DNA of 10,876 bases from CAYUYV01 sp050331455 (GTDB lineage: Bacteria > Pseudomonadota > Alphaproteobacteria > JAJFIK01), in NCBI GenBank assembly GCA_050331455.1, contig JBHJGV010000046.1, forward strand, positions 1 to 10,876, given 5' to 3'. Positions within the stretch are counted from its first letter, which is position 1; every line of letters begins with the position of its first letter. A model generated the notes under the pieces. It ran no database searches. It saw only the letters and a list, made by a program, of their open reading frames with translations, and was not told the DNA's origin. The translations under genes and the position numbers were made by a program. Of this stretch, positions 1-6,239 are shown in pieces.

Positions 1-91
1 GCCCCGCCCCCTCCCCCGGCCCCCCGCCCGCGTTCTCCTTGCACCTTTCCCCGCCGCCCCGGCCTTCTAAACGCCCCGCACCATCCTAAGC
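1..91. other. C-rich low-complexity left edge
   Basis: This stretch is dominated by C runs on the plus strand (G runs on the hydrogenase coding strand), and the composition continues to about position 140. No frame in it resembles a known protein, although in the usual gene order the rest of hupH and hupI should follow here. It may be real low-complexity DNA. Equally, it may be unreliable sequence at a contig end, since the right edge shows a similar G/C-homopolymer style. Confidence 0.5.
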
Positions 92-364
92 CTATCGGGG
101 GCCCCCCCGCCGCCCCCCGGCCCGGCCCGGGGCGGCGGCCGCCTTCAAGCCCTCGGCAATGGCCGTCAGCATGGCATGGACGGCGGGGCCGGCGGTCATG
201 TCGGGCCGCACCTCGCGAGTCCGCACCAGCCCGCCGCCCTCGGTATGCCCCAACAGGGACAATCCGTCGGCGGAAGCGCCGGTGGAGATGTCGTCACTGC
301 CCTCGAAGGGCGAGAGCACACCCTCGGGCGCCTCATCGTCCCATTTCAGCGGATTGTCCCGCAT
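92..364 (-). CDS. hupH: Short frame in the hupH position, probably truncated or frameshifted HupH/HyaF
   Basis: The assignment rests mainly on position: in hupSLCDFGHIJK operons the gene after hupG is hupH, a hydrogenase accessory protein of roughly 270-290 residues (HyaF in E. coli) implicated in maturation of the small subunit. The start at 364 has a strong Shine-Dalgarno (GGAGGAGG) 8 nt upstream and lies 69 bp after hupG. The first ~70 residues look like real coding sequence: an acidic N-terminus, then a helical stretch containing AVHAMLTAIAEGLKA. The last ~15 residues are only A/G/P/R, encoded by C/G homopolymers, and end at a TAG at 92-94. At 90 codons it is about a third of family length. 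Either the gene is truncated or an indel in the homopolymers has shifted the frame. I could not recover an obvious HupH continuation in the other two frames. HupH N-termini are poorly conserved, so homology is not proven. Confidence 0.5.
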   Translation of the reverse strand: MRDNPLKWDDEAPEGVLSPFEGSDDISTGASADGLSLLGHTEGGGLVRTREVRPDMTAGPAVHAMLTAIAEGLKAAAAPGRAGGRRGGPR

Positions 365-433
365 GAGCGTTTCCTCCTCCTGCCCGACGGCCGTGCCGCC
401 GGATGTGTGCCGGGCGCCATGGGGCGGCCACGG

Positions 434-826
434 TTATGCCACCGGCGCATGCCCTGTCTTGGCGAGGATCCCGGCAAGGCGCTCCTGATAAACCGACCAG
501 TCCTGGATGCGCGCAATCGTCTCGATGTGATCTGCACCCTGAAAGAAAGCGATGCTGGGCAGGGTGGTCACGCCGTGGACTTTCATCAGCCCTTGCTCAT
601 CGGCCCGGGCGACGACACCCAGACGCAAATGCTCCGGGTTTTTGCGGACCAACTCGCGCACCACGACCGCGACATCGGCGGTCTCCGGTTTCTTTTCCGG
701 ATCGCCGGTAAAAAACAGGGCGGTGACTTTGGCCGGATCGCGGTTCAGATAGGCCGCAACGGTCTCGGCCGTCACGGTTTCCGCTTCACCATCCGCAACC
801 AGAGCATTGATGATCGCCTGCCCCAT
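434..826 (-). CDS. hupG: HupG/HyaE-like hydrogenase maturation chaperone (thioredoxin fold without CxxC)
   Basis: This 130-residue protein belongs to the HupG/HyaE family. These cytoplasmic proteins bind the hydrogenase small-subunit precursor and help assemble it under oxic conditions. The sequence fits a thioredoxin fold: a central strand (residues ~34-41, VTALFFTG), a long helix (VAVVVRELVRKNP), then a strand with the cis-proline-type motif TTLPSIAFF followed by a glycine turn. It contains no cysteine at all, so it cannot be a redox thioredoxin; the family normally lacks the CxxC pair. The start at 826 (MGQAII) is preferred over an upstream ATG at 868 because GGGAGGA sits 8 nt upstream of it, and the 14 extra residues from 868 are not family-like. 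It ends with TAA at 434-436. It lies in the hup operon but is separated from hupF by an unusual 205-bp gap. Confidence 0.85.
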   Translation of the reverse strand: MGQAIINALVADGEAETVTAETVAAYLNRDPAKVTALFFTGDPEKKPETADVAVVVRELVRKNPEHLRLGVVARADEQGLMKVHGVTTLPSIAFFQGADHIETIARIQDWSVYQERLAGILAKTGHAPVA

Positions 827-845
827 AGACCAATCCTCCCACATC

Positions 846-864
846 CCGCGGACAGGGTCCGCGG
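846..864. other. Perfect 8-bp inverted repeat upstream of hupG
   Basis: CCGCGGAC, a 3-nt loop (AGG on the plus strand) and GTCCGCGG form a perfect stem-loop 20-38 nt upstream of the hupG start, just outside its Shine-Dalgarno. No T-run follows on either strand, so it is not a standard intrinsic terminator. It sits inside the 205-bp hupF-hupG gap, where it could be an mRNA-stabilising or processing hairpin or affect hupG translation. A second, weaker pair (GGCCCG at 869-874 and CGGGCC at 887-892) lies next to it. The structure is seen in the sequence; the role is inference. Confidence 0.55.
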
Positions 865-1031
865 ACACGGCCCGTTATGGACCCGCCGGGCCGGAGGAGG
901 TGTCTGGCGTGCGATCAGCTCCGCTGCGCAACGGACAATGCGGGCCGGCCGTGACGAAGCGCCCAGGCTGCCGTTGCCGAACACTCTTTGGCCGATCTTT
1001 TGACCTAGCCCTCCGGTCTAGTCATATTGAT

Positions 1032-1358
1032 CTAATCCGCAGGCCCTTGCAAGTGATTTCCGTCGAGTCCCGGCGGCAATTGCGGCTCGCGATCAATCAA
1101 ATCCGCCAGCAGATGATCAAAGGGCTGACCGGCGGCAGCCGCCGCCACAGCAGCGAGGGCATCGGCGATCTGCCGCGCCTCTTCTTCATCCAGAATCCGA
1201 ATGGCCGAGCCCAGGTGAACGAGCACATGCCCGCCGATCGGCACCGGCCCCGTCAGGGCCAGCGTCACCGGCGTCGGCGGGCTGCCATCCACAAGGGACA
1301 CACACTCCGCCGCCAAATCGTCCGCCTGCACGACGGTCATGGGAACACCGACGCACAT
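1032..1358 (-). CDS. hupF: HupF, HypC-family hydrogenase chaperone
   Basis: This 108-residue protein begins with MCVGVPM, matching the HypC/HupF signature. In this family the N-terminal Met-Cys is essential: Cys2 contacts the Fe(CN)2CO intermediate and the large-subunit precursor. The first ~65 residues form the small beta-barrel (GPVPIGGHVLVHLGSAIRILDEEEA is the typical second half). The Ala-rich C-terminal tail of about 40 residues is longer than in HypC and fits the HupF/HoxL branch, which stabilises HupL at higher oxygen. It starts 3 bp after the hupD stop, with only a weak G-rich sequence upstream, suggesting translational coupling. A general HypC is possible, but its place between hupD and hupG favours HupF. 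It ends with TAG at 1032-1034. Confidence 0.9.
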   Translation of the reverse strand: MCVGVPMTVVQADDLAAECVSLVDGSPPTPVTLALTGPVPIGGHVLVHLGSAIRILDEEEARQIADALAAVAAAAAGQPFDHLLADLIDREPQLPPGLDGNHLQGPAD

Positions 1359-1361
1359 GGC

Positions 1362-2036
1362 TCAGCCCGCCCGATCCGCAAGACGCGCCAGGACCCGGTC
1401 GTCGCCGATCCTGCAGGCAACCTCCGCACTGGGACGGTCGGTCTCATAGGGCATGCGGGCCACCGCGGCGGGCATGATGGGTTCGCCGTCGCCGCATGGG
1501 CCGGCCGCGGAGCGCTCGGTGATCGCCACCCCCCAGCGCTCCAGTTCCATGGCGGCCAGGGCCACGGCCTCGTCGACCCGGGCCGCGACCGGAGGCGTCA
1601 GACCACCGCCATAATCTTCCAACTCCACGGGCTGACAGCCGATCAGGGTCATGCGCACGGGGGGCTCTCCACCCATGAATTCCGCCAGAGCCAGAATTTC
1701 CATCATGGAGGTCTGGTGCAAGGACACCTTGCCGCCCGCCACGAAGCGCGGCACATCTGCGCCGCGGGCCAGGATCAGATCCGCCGGCTGACGGCCCATG
1801 TCGCAGGCATCGAAAATCAGGATGCGCCGGGAGTCCGACAGGATATTGACCAGGGCGAGGCCCTGGGTCCCGCCATCCATCACTTCGGTGCCCTCCGGCA
1901 CCGCGAAGCGCTCGGCAAAGGCCTCCGCGCAACGCACCCCGAAGCCTTCATCTGCCCACAGAAGATTACCGACACCCAGGACCAGGGCGTCGAGGCCGCA
2001 CCGCCCTGCGCGGCCCTTGTCCACCATCGCGGTCAT
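1362..2036 (-). CDS. hupD: HupD, [NiFe]-hydrogenase maturation endopeptidase
   Basis: This 224-residue HyaD/HybD-family protease cleaves the C-terminal peptide of HupL once nickel is inserted. The family fold is clear: VLGVGNLLWADEGFGVR near the N-terminus, IFDACDMG in the middle, and KVSLHQTSM. The nickel-sensing residues of E. coli HybD (Glu16, Asp62, His93) align with Glu30, Asp76 and His107 at a constant offset of 14. The IGCQPVELEDYGGGL segment is also typical. The C-terminal ~50 residues are an extension of the kind seen in other HupD proteins. The start ATG overlaps the hupC stop as ATGA (2036-2033), with AAGGA 9 nt upstream inside hupC. An alternative ATG three codons on (2027) also has an AAGGA at good spacing, so the exact start is uncertain by three residues. 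Confidence 0.95.
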   Translation of the reverse strand: MTAMVDKGRAGRCGLDALVLGVGNLLWADEGFGVRCAEAFAERFAVPEGTEVMDGGTQGLALVNILSDSRRILIFDACDMGRQPADLILARGADVPRFVAGGKVSLHQTSMMEILALAEFMGGEPPVRMTLIGCQPVELEDYGGGLTPPVAARVDEAVALAAMELERWGVAITERSAAGPCGDGEPIMPAAVARMPYETDRPSAEVACRIGDDRVLARLADRAG

Positions 2037-2797
2037 TCCTTGTCATCCTTGAAGTAACGCCAGCCGGACACCATGGTCGAAATCAGGCTCTGGCGGCTCA
2101 TGATGTCTTCCCGGATGGCGGCATAGATATGAACCACGGAGAAGACCACGATCACCCACATGCCCAGATGGTGGTAGGTATGGACGGCAAAGGAGTTGTC
2201 GTTGAAAAACCCGAACACCCAGCCGAAGGTCGCAAACCACCAGGTATCCGTGCCCTGTCCTTCCGCATACAGCGCAAAACCGGTCAGGATCTGGAAGACC
2301 ATCGGTATGACGAGCAGGAAGAACATGGCGATCTGGGCCAGGGGATTGTGCCCGATATATTTCTTGGGATAGCGCGTCAGGAAGCCGTACCATTTGATCT
2401 CATGGATCACTTCGCCCCACCATTTGACGCTCCAGATCGGCAGGATGAAGATCTGGCGCGCATGGTGGTTCCCGGCAAAGGCCCAGAAGATCCGCCCCAG
2501 GAACGCGACCGCCATGACCTGTCCGGCGGCGAAATGCACCATCCGGATATTGCCCAGGAGGAAATGCTCGGAGGCTTCCCCCGGCAGGCTGGGCGGCGGT
2601 TTGGCGATGAGATAACCGGTGATGCACAGCAACACAATGCACAGGGCATTGAGCCAGTGCCAGATGCGCAACGGCGATTCGTACACATAGACTTTCGCCG
2701 CCGGGCTCGTGACTTCCGTGGATTCCTCCACCACGGCCTGGAAAAAATTGCGCCGTTTGGGGTGCGCATCGGCGCGGGCGTTTGCCACGTCTGCCAT
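2033..2797 (-). CDS. hupC: HupC, Ni/Fe-hydrogenase cytochrome b subunit
   Basis: This 254-residue integral membrane diheme cytochrome b anchors the HupSL dimer and passes its electrons to quinone. Family hallmarks are visible: RIWHWLNALCIVLLCITGYLI (first transmembrane helix, His47), GNIRMVHFAAG (His88), GHNPLAQIAMF leading into the third helix, and VHTYHHLGMWVIVVFSVVHIY with DIMSRQSLIS after it. His47, His88, one of His209/His210, and His223 are the likely heme ligands by comparison with HydC/HoxZ. There are four hydrophobic helices, around residues 44-66, 86-108, 152-178 and 206-228. The N-terminus is about 30 residues longer than in many homologues. The start at 2797 has a good Shine-Dalgarno (GGAGGG, 8 nt) and lies 14 bp after hupL; an ATG at 2881 would run into hupL and is less likely. 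It overlaps hupD by 4 nt. Confidence 0.95.
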   Translation of the reverse strand: MADVANARADAHPKRRNFFQAVVEESTEVTSPAAKVYVYESPLRIWHWLNALCIVLLCITGYLIAKPPPSLPGEASEHFLLGNIRMVHFAAGQVMAVAFLGRIFWAFAGNHHARQIFILPIWSVKWWGEVIHEIKWYGFLTRYPKKYIGHNPLAQIAMFFLLVIPMVFQILTGFALYAEGQGTDTWWFATFGWVFGFFNDNSFAVHTYHHLGMWVIVVFSVVHIYAAIREDIMSRQSLISTMVSGWRYFKDDKE

Positions 2798-2811
2798 GAC
2801 TGGGACCCTCC

Positions 2812-4602
2812 TCAGCGGACTTTGATCTCGGCCAGCGCGTCCCCATCGGCACTCATGATGTGGGTCGAACAGGCGAGACACGGATCAAAGGAATGCAGCG
2901 TGCGCAGAATTTCAACGGGCTGCTCCGGATCCGCCATGGGCGTGTCGAGCAGAGCCGCCTCATAGGCGCCGATATTGCCCTCCGGGTCCCGGGGACCGGC
3001 ATTCCAGGTCGTGGGCACCACGCACTGGTAATTGGCGATCTTCGTGTCCTCGATATGCATCCAGTGGGCCAGCGCGCCGCGCGGGGCCTCAGTGAACCCA
3101 ACCCCTTTCGAGGTCTTGGGCCACGTGCTCGGCTCCCATTTCTGGATGTTCGCCGTGGAGATGTCGCCCGCCTTAATGGTACGGATCAGCTTATCGTAGA
3201 AATGGCGCATGGTATGGGCCGCCCACTGACATTCGAGGCCCCGCGCCGCCGTGCGGCCAAGGGTGGAGAACAGTGCTTCCACGGGCAGGTCGAGCTTGCG
3301 CAAGGCGGCCTCGGTCGGCTCCTTGAACTCCGGAATGCCGCGGGCATAGCCGATGATGTAGCGGGCGAGCGGGCCCACTTCCATGGCATGCCCCTTCCAG
3401 CGCGGCGCCTTGATCCAGGAGTATTTTGCCGCCTCGTCCAGTTCCTTGATGTCGGTCTTGGTGCCCTTGGCATTGGGACCGAGTTCGTATTTGGGCTCGG
3501 TCACCCCATCCCAGGGATGCAGGCCGATCGATTCGTCCTCGTAGGAATACCAGGCGTGGTTGACATATTCCTGGATCTCGCTCGGGTCCCGCAGGTCCAC
3601 GTCGTGGATGCGGCTCAGATCCCCGTCCACGATGGCGCCCGAGGGCAGCAGCAGATTGTCCGCAGAGTAATCATTGGCATGTTCGGGAATATCCCCATAG
3701 GCCATCACGCATTTGGAGGACAGGCCCCCGCCATAGGTCCAATCCTTGTAGTAGGAGGCAATGGCCAGCAGGTCCGGCAGATAGACCTGCTCGGCGAAGG
3801 TGATGGTCTGATCGATGATGCCCTTGACGAATTCCAGGCGCTCCATGTTCACGGCGCCAACGGCCCCGACTCCGTCCAGATTGAGTGGACACGGAACACC
3901 GCCCACGAGCCAGTTCGGATGCGGATTTTTGCCCCCGAAGACCGTGTGGATCTTCTTAATCTCCTTCTGGAAGTCGAGCGCCTCCAGATAGTGGGCGACC
4001 GCCATGAGATTGGCTTCCGGCGGCAGCTTATAGGCCGGATGCCCCCAATAGGCGTTGCGGAAGAGGCCCAACTGGCCGCTTTCCACGAATCTCTTCAGCT
4101 TATTCTGGAGATCCCGGAAATAGCCCGGACTGGACAAGGGCCAGGGCGAGATTGACTGGGCAAGTTCAGACGTGGCGCGCGGGTCGGCCGAGAGGGCCGA
4201 GACCACATCCACCCAATCGAGCGCATGCAGATGATAAAAGTGCACGATGTGATCGTGACACTGGAGCGCGAGCTGCATGATGTTGCGGATGGTGTTGGCA
4301 TTCTCAGGGATCTCGATCCCGAGGGAGTCCTCCACCGCGCGCACGGAGGTGAGGGCGTGGGTGCCGGTGCACACGCCGCAGATGCGCTGGGCGAAGGCCC
4401 AGGCGTCCCGCGGGTCGCGGCCCTTGAGAATGACTTCCAGCCCCCGCCACATGGTGCCCGTGGACACCGCATTGCGGATGATATTTTGGTCATCCACATT
4501 CACCTCGACCCGCAGGTGACCCTCGATGCGGGTCACGGGATCGACGACGACACGGCGGCCCGCATTGTCGAGATTGAAGCCGTTGGGTGTCACCAAGGTC
4601 AT
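2812..4602 (-). CDS. hupL: HupL, [NiFe]-hydrogenase large (catalytic) subunit
   Basis: This 596-residue catalytic subunit carries the Ni-Fe(CN)2CO site for H2 oxidation in the periplasm. The N-terminal ligand motif RICGVC supplies Cys75 and Cys78, and the C-terminal motif DPCLACSTH supplies Cys575 and Cys578. RIEGH (residues 25-29) is the conserved L0-type motif containing Glu27. After His581 there is a 15-residue tail (IMSADGDALAEIKVR) that HupD is expected to remove, which shows this is the unprocessed precursor. The subunit has no signal peptide of its own and is expected to be co-exported with HupS. Length and sequence closely match membrane-bound hydrogenases of the HoxG/HupL type. It starts 15 bp after hupS with a strong Shine-Dalgarno (GGGGAGGG, 7 nt). 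No frameshift or missing ligand is seen. Confidence 0.98.
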   Translation of the reverse strand: MTLVTPNGFNLDNAGRRVVVDPVTRIEGHLRVEVNVDDQNIIRNAVSTGTMWRGLEVILKGRDPRDAWAFAQRICGVCTGTHALTSVRAVEDSLGIEIPENANTIRNIMQLALQCHDHIVHFYHLHALDWVDVVSALSADPRATSELAQSISPWPLSSPGYFRDLQNKLKRFVESGQLGLFRNAYWGHPAYKLPPEANLMAVAHYLEALDFQKEIKKIHTVFGGKNPHPNWLVGGVPCPLNLDGVGAVGAVNMERLEFVKGIIDQTITFAEQVYLPDLLAIASYYKDWTYGGGLSSKCVMAYGDIPEHANDYSADNLLLPSGAIVDGDLSRIHDVDLRDPSEIQEYVNHAWYSYEDESIGLHPWDGVTEPKYELGPNAKGTKTDIKELDEAAKYSWIKAPRWKGHAMEVGPLARYIIGYARGIPEFKEPTEAALRKLDLPVEALFSTLGRTAARGLECQWAAHTMRHFYDKLIRTIKAGDISTANIQKWEPSTWPKTSKGVGFTEAPRGALAHWMHIEDTKIANYQCVVPTTWNAGPRDPEGNIGAYEAALLDTPMADPEQPVEILRTLHSFDPCLACSTHIMSADGDALAEIKVR

Positions 4603-4617
4603 TGTTCAGCCCTCCCC

Positions 4618-5724
4618 TTATTCGGCCGCGTCATTGGTCGGCTTGGCGCCGTGGTCGGACGGCCGGTTGTCCCGGGCCCGGCGCAGGGCCGTGATGCCCA
4701 GATGGGCCGCCACGGCGCCGCCCACGACCGCCGTCGCGGCAAGGCCGATATCGTCCGCATTGGCTTCGGCCCCCAGCGGCGTCTCGATCTTGGCCAGCCG
4801 GTCGTAGAAGGGCCCGTTGTCCCAGAAATCCTCCTCGGAACAGCCGATACATCCGTGGCCGGATTGGATGGGGAAGGACACTCCGCCGTTCCAGCGCACC
4901 GTGGAGCAGGCGTTGTAGGTCGTCGGACCGCGGCAGCCCATCTTGTAAAGGCAGTAGCCCTTGCGCGAGCCCTCGTCGTCCCAGGCTTCGGCGAACTGAC
5001 CGGCATCGAAATGGGGCCGGCGATAGCATTTGTCATGAATCCGCTGGCCGTAGAACATGTTGGGACGGCCGATGCGATCGAGCGAGGGCGCCCGGTCGAA
5101 GGTCAGCATATAGGTGATCACCCCGGTCATGACTTCGGGGATCGGCGGACAACCCGGCACCTTGATGATCGTCTTGTCCCGGATGACCTTGTGGATCGGC
5201 GTGGCGGCGGTGGGGTTGGGCCGGGCCGCCTGGACGCAGCCATTGGAGGCGCATGAGCCCCAGGCGATGATGGCCTTGGCGTCGGCCGCCATGGTCTTGA
5301 GCTGCTCCACGAAGGGCTTGCCGCCATTGATGCAATACATGCCGCCTTCGTTGAGCGGCGGATTGCCCTCAACGGCCAGAATATAGCCGCCTTTATATTC
5401 TTCCCGGATGTCTTCGAGGATCTGCTCCGCCTGGTGACCGGCGGAGGCCATGAGCGTGTGCGAATAATCAAGCGACAGCATTGACAGCACGACATCCGAC
5501 ACCAGCGGATGGCCGGAGCGGATGAAACTCTCCGAGCAGCAGGTGCACTCCAGCCCGTTGAGCCAGATCACCGGCGTACGGGGTTTGGTTTCCATGGCAT
5601 GGGCGATGTCCCGCGCAAAGGCCGGCGCGAGCCCAAGGGACGTGGCCGTCAGGGAGCAAAATTTCATAAAGGAGCGTCGGCTGACACCCTGCCTGCGTAT
5701 GACGTCATAGAAGGTTTCGACCAT
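4618..5724 (-). CDS. hupS: HupS, [NiFe]-hydrogenase small subunit, six-cysteine O2-tolerant type
   Basis: This 368-residue electron-transfer subunit carries three Fe-S clusters from HupL towards HupC. A Tat signal (SRRSFMKF, residues 15-22) should be cleaved after residue 43, giving a mature start METKPRTP as in Ralstonia HoxK. All cluster ligands fall at a constant offset of 43 from mature HoxK numbering: proximal Cys60, 62, 63, 158, 163 and 192; distal His230, Cys233, 258 and 264; medial Cys273, 292 and 295. Cys62 and Cys163 are the two extra cysteines that create the oxygen-tolerant [4Fe-3S] proximal cluster; ordinary enzymes have Gly there. A C-terminal hydrophobic helix (about 325-346) is the membrane anchor. 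The start at 5724 has GAGGGAG 9 nt upstream and gives the usual MVETFYDVIRRQG N-terminus; the upstream ATGs at 5757 and 5739 are less likely. It is the first gene of the operon. Confidence 0.98.
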   Translation of the reverse strand: MVETFYDVIRRQGVSRRSFMKFCSLTATSLGLAPAFARDIAHAMETKPRTPVIWLNGLECTCCSESFIRSGHPLVSDVVLSMLSLDYSHTLMASAGHQAEQILEDIREEYKGGYILAVEGNPPLNEGGMYCINGGKPFVEQLKTMAADAKAIIAWGSCASNGCVQAARPNPTAATPIHKVIRDKTIIKVPGCPPIPEVMTGVITYMLTFDRAPSLDRIGRPNMFYGQRIHDKCYRRPHFDAGQFAEAWDDEGSRKGYCLYKMGCRGPTTYNACSTVRWNGGVSFPIQSGHGCIGCSEEDFWDNGPFYDRLAKIETPLGAEANADDIGLAATAVVGGAVAAHLGITALRRARDNRPSDHGAKPTNDAAE

Positions 5725-5930
5725 CCTGTGCGGCTCCCTCATTTCTGTCCAAGGCACTCAGCCCCGGTCGCCTCGCTGTTTCGATCATCCGGTCCCGTTC
5801 GCGCGAGGCAAGCCCGCGCAAGTCAACTTGGCGCCAGGCAGACTGCGCCCTTTGCCCTGGAGTCCCGCTGCGACGCCCATGCGCCCACGGCAGCATGCAG
5901 AAACCGTGGCCCAGCCCCGACATCCACCGC

Positions 5931-5944
5931 ATGACCTAGATCAA
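5931..5944 (-). promoter_or_regulatory. FixK/FNR-type anaerobox upstream of hupS
   Basis: Read towards hupS the site is TTGATCTAGGTCAT, matching 12 of 14 positions of the classic alphaproteobacterial FixK/FnrN box TTGATCTGGGTCAA; the first half-site is perfect. It lies 207 bp upstream of the hupS start. Low-oxygen activation by FnrN/FixK is well established for several rhizobial hup and hyp operons, so the context fits. If it acts at -41.5, transcription would begin near 5896 and leave a leader of about 170 nt. I could not identify a clear -10 hexamer there. Confidence 0.5.
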
Positions 5945-6106
5945 ATTTTCAGGCTCCGTGACGGATTAGTGTCCTTTCCCGGACGGATTTTCGGTACGTG
6001 AACCGTTCTGACCGAGCACAGGGGCGGCACAATCCTCGCAGAGGTTGCGCTGCCCCAGCACGGCTTTCAGAACCATACGTCTGCGGAGCGCCAGACCGGC
6101 GTGAGG

Positions 6107-6142
6107 TCGATGCCGCTCATGCCGTCGATACCGCTCATGCGG
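6107..6142. repeat. Tandem 18-bp direct repeat
   Basis: Two adjoining copies, TCGATGCCGCTCATGCCG and TCGATACCGCTCATGCGG, match at 16 of 18 positions. They lie about 100 bp upstream of hupE. On the minus strand the repeat falls inside a 23-codon frame (6138 to 6067) beginning MSGIDGMSGID, in which the unit encodes a duplicated six-residue block. That frame has no good Shine-Dalgarno, so the repeat may be regulatory, a remnant or chance duplication. Confidence 0.6.
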
Positions 6143-6239
6143 ATTGCGGTCCGTGACGGTGCCGAAGCGGATCAGCCCGGGAGATGAACGCCCGACCGAC
6201 CATGCCTTGAACCAGCCATGCCACGAGGAGAAGGCCCCC

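Larger units (their letters stand above)
5725..6239. promoter_or_regulatory. Divergent hupS-hupE regulatory region
   Basis: These 515 bp between two divergent starts must hold both promoters. Visible elements are a FixK/FNR-like box (5931-5944) and a tandem 18-bp repeat (6107-6142). There are also direct copies of GACGGATT at 5960-5967 and 5982-5989 (22 bp apart, two helical turns) and two copies of TCCGTGACGG (5955-5964 and 6150-6159). A sigma-54-like sequence on the minus strand near 5824-5840 (CTGGCGCC, AAGT, TGAC) keeps the GG but lacks the GC, so I do not call it. TTGACT within the same stretch could be a sigma-70 -35 box but has no good -10 at 17 bp. Small frames occur on the minus strand but have no convincing ribosome binding sites. 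Confidence 0.6.

Noticed and set aside
772..984. A 70-codon minus-strand frame filling the hupF-hupG gap
   Set aside because: It overlaps the start of hupG in another frame, has no protein-family character, and its composition looks random.
1021..1036. FNR-like or palindromic site just after hupF (TAGTCATATTGATCTA)
   Set aside because: The half-sites do not align with TTGAT-N4-ATCAA, and the inverted symmetry is only partial.
807..2057. A 416-codon plus-strand frame across hupF and hupD
   Set aside because: It is antisense to two genes with intact catalytic motifs, and it is rich in His/Arg/Gln typical of shadow frames. Similar plus-strand frames at 176-1003, 2129-2965, 2860-4155 and 4225-5256 are rejected for the same reason.
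5824..5840. Sigma-54 promoter for hupS on the minus strand
   Set aside because: The GG of the -24 element is present, but the -12 GC is AC and TGGCAC reads TGGCGC. Too weak, although sigma-54 control of hup promoters is common.
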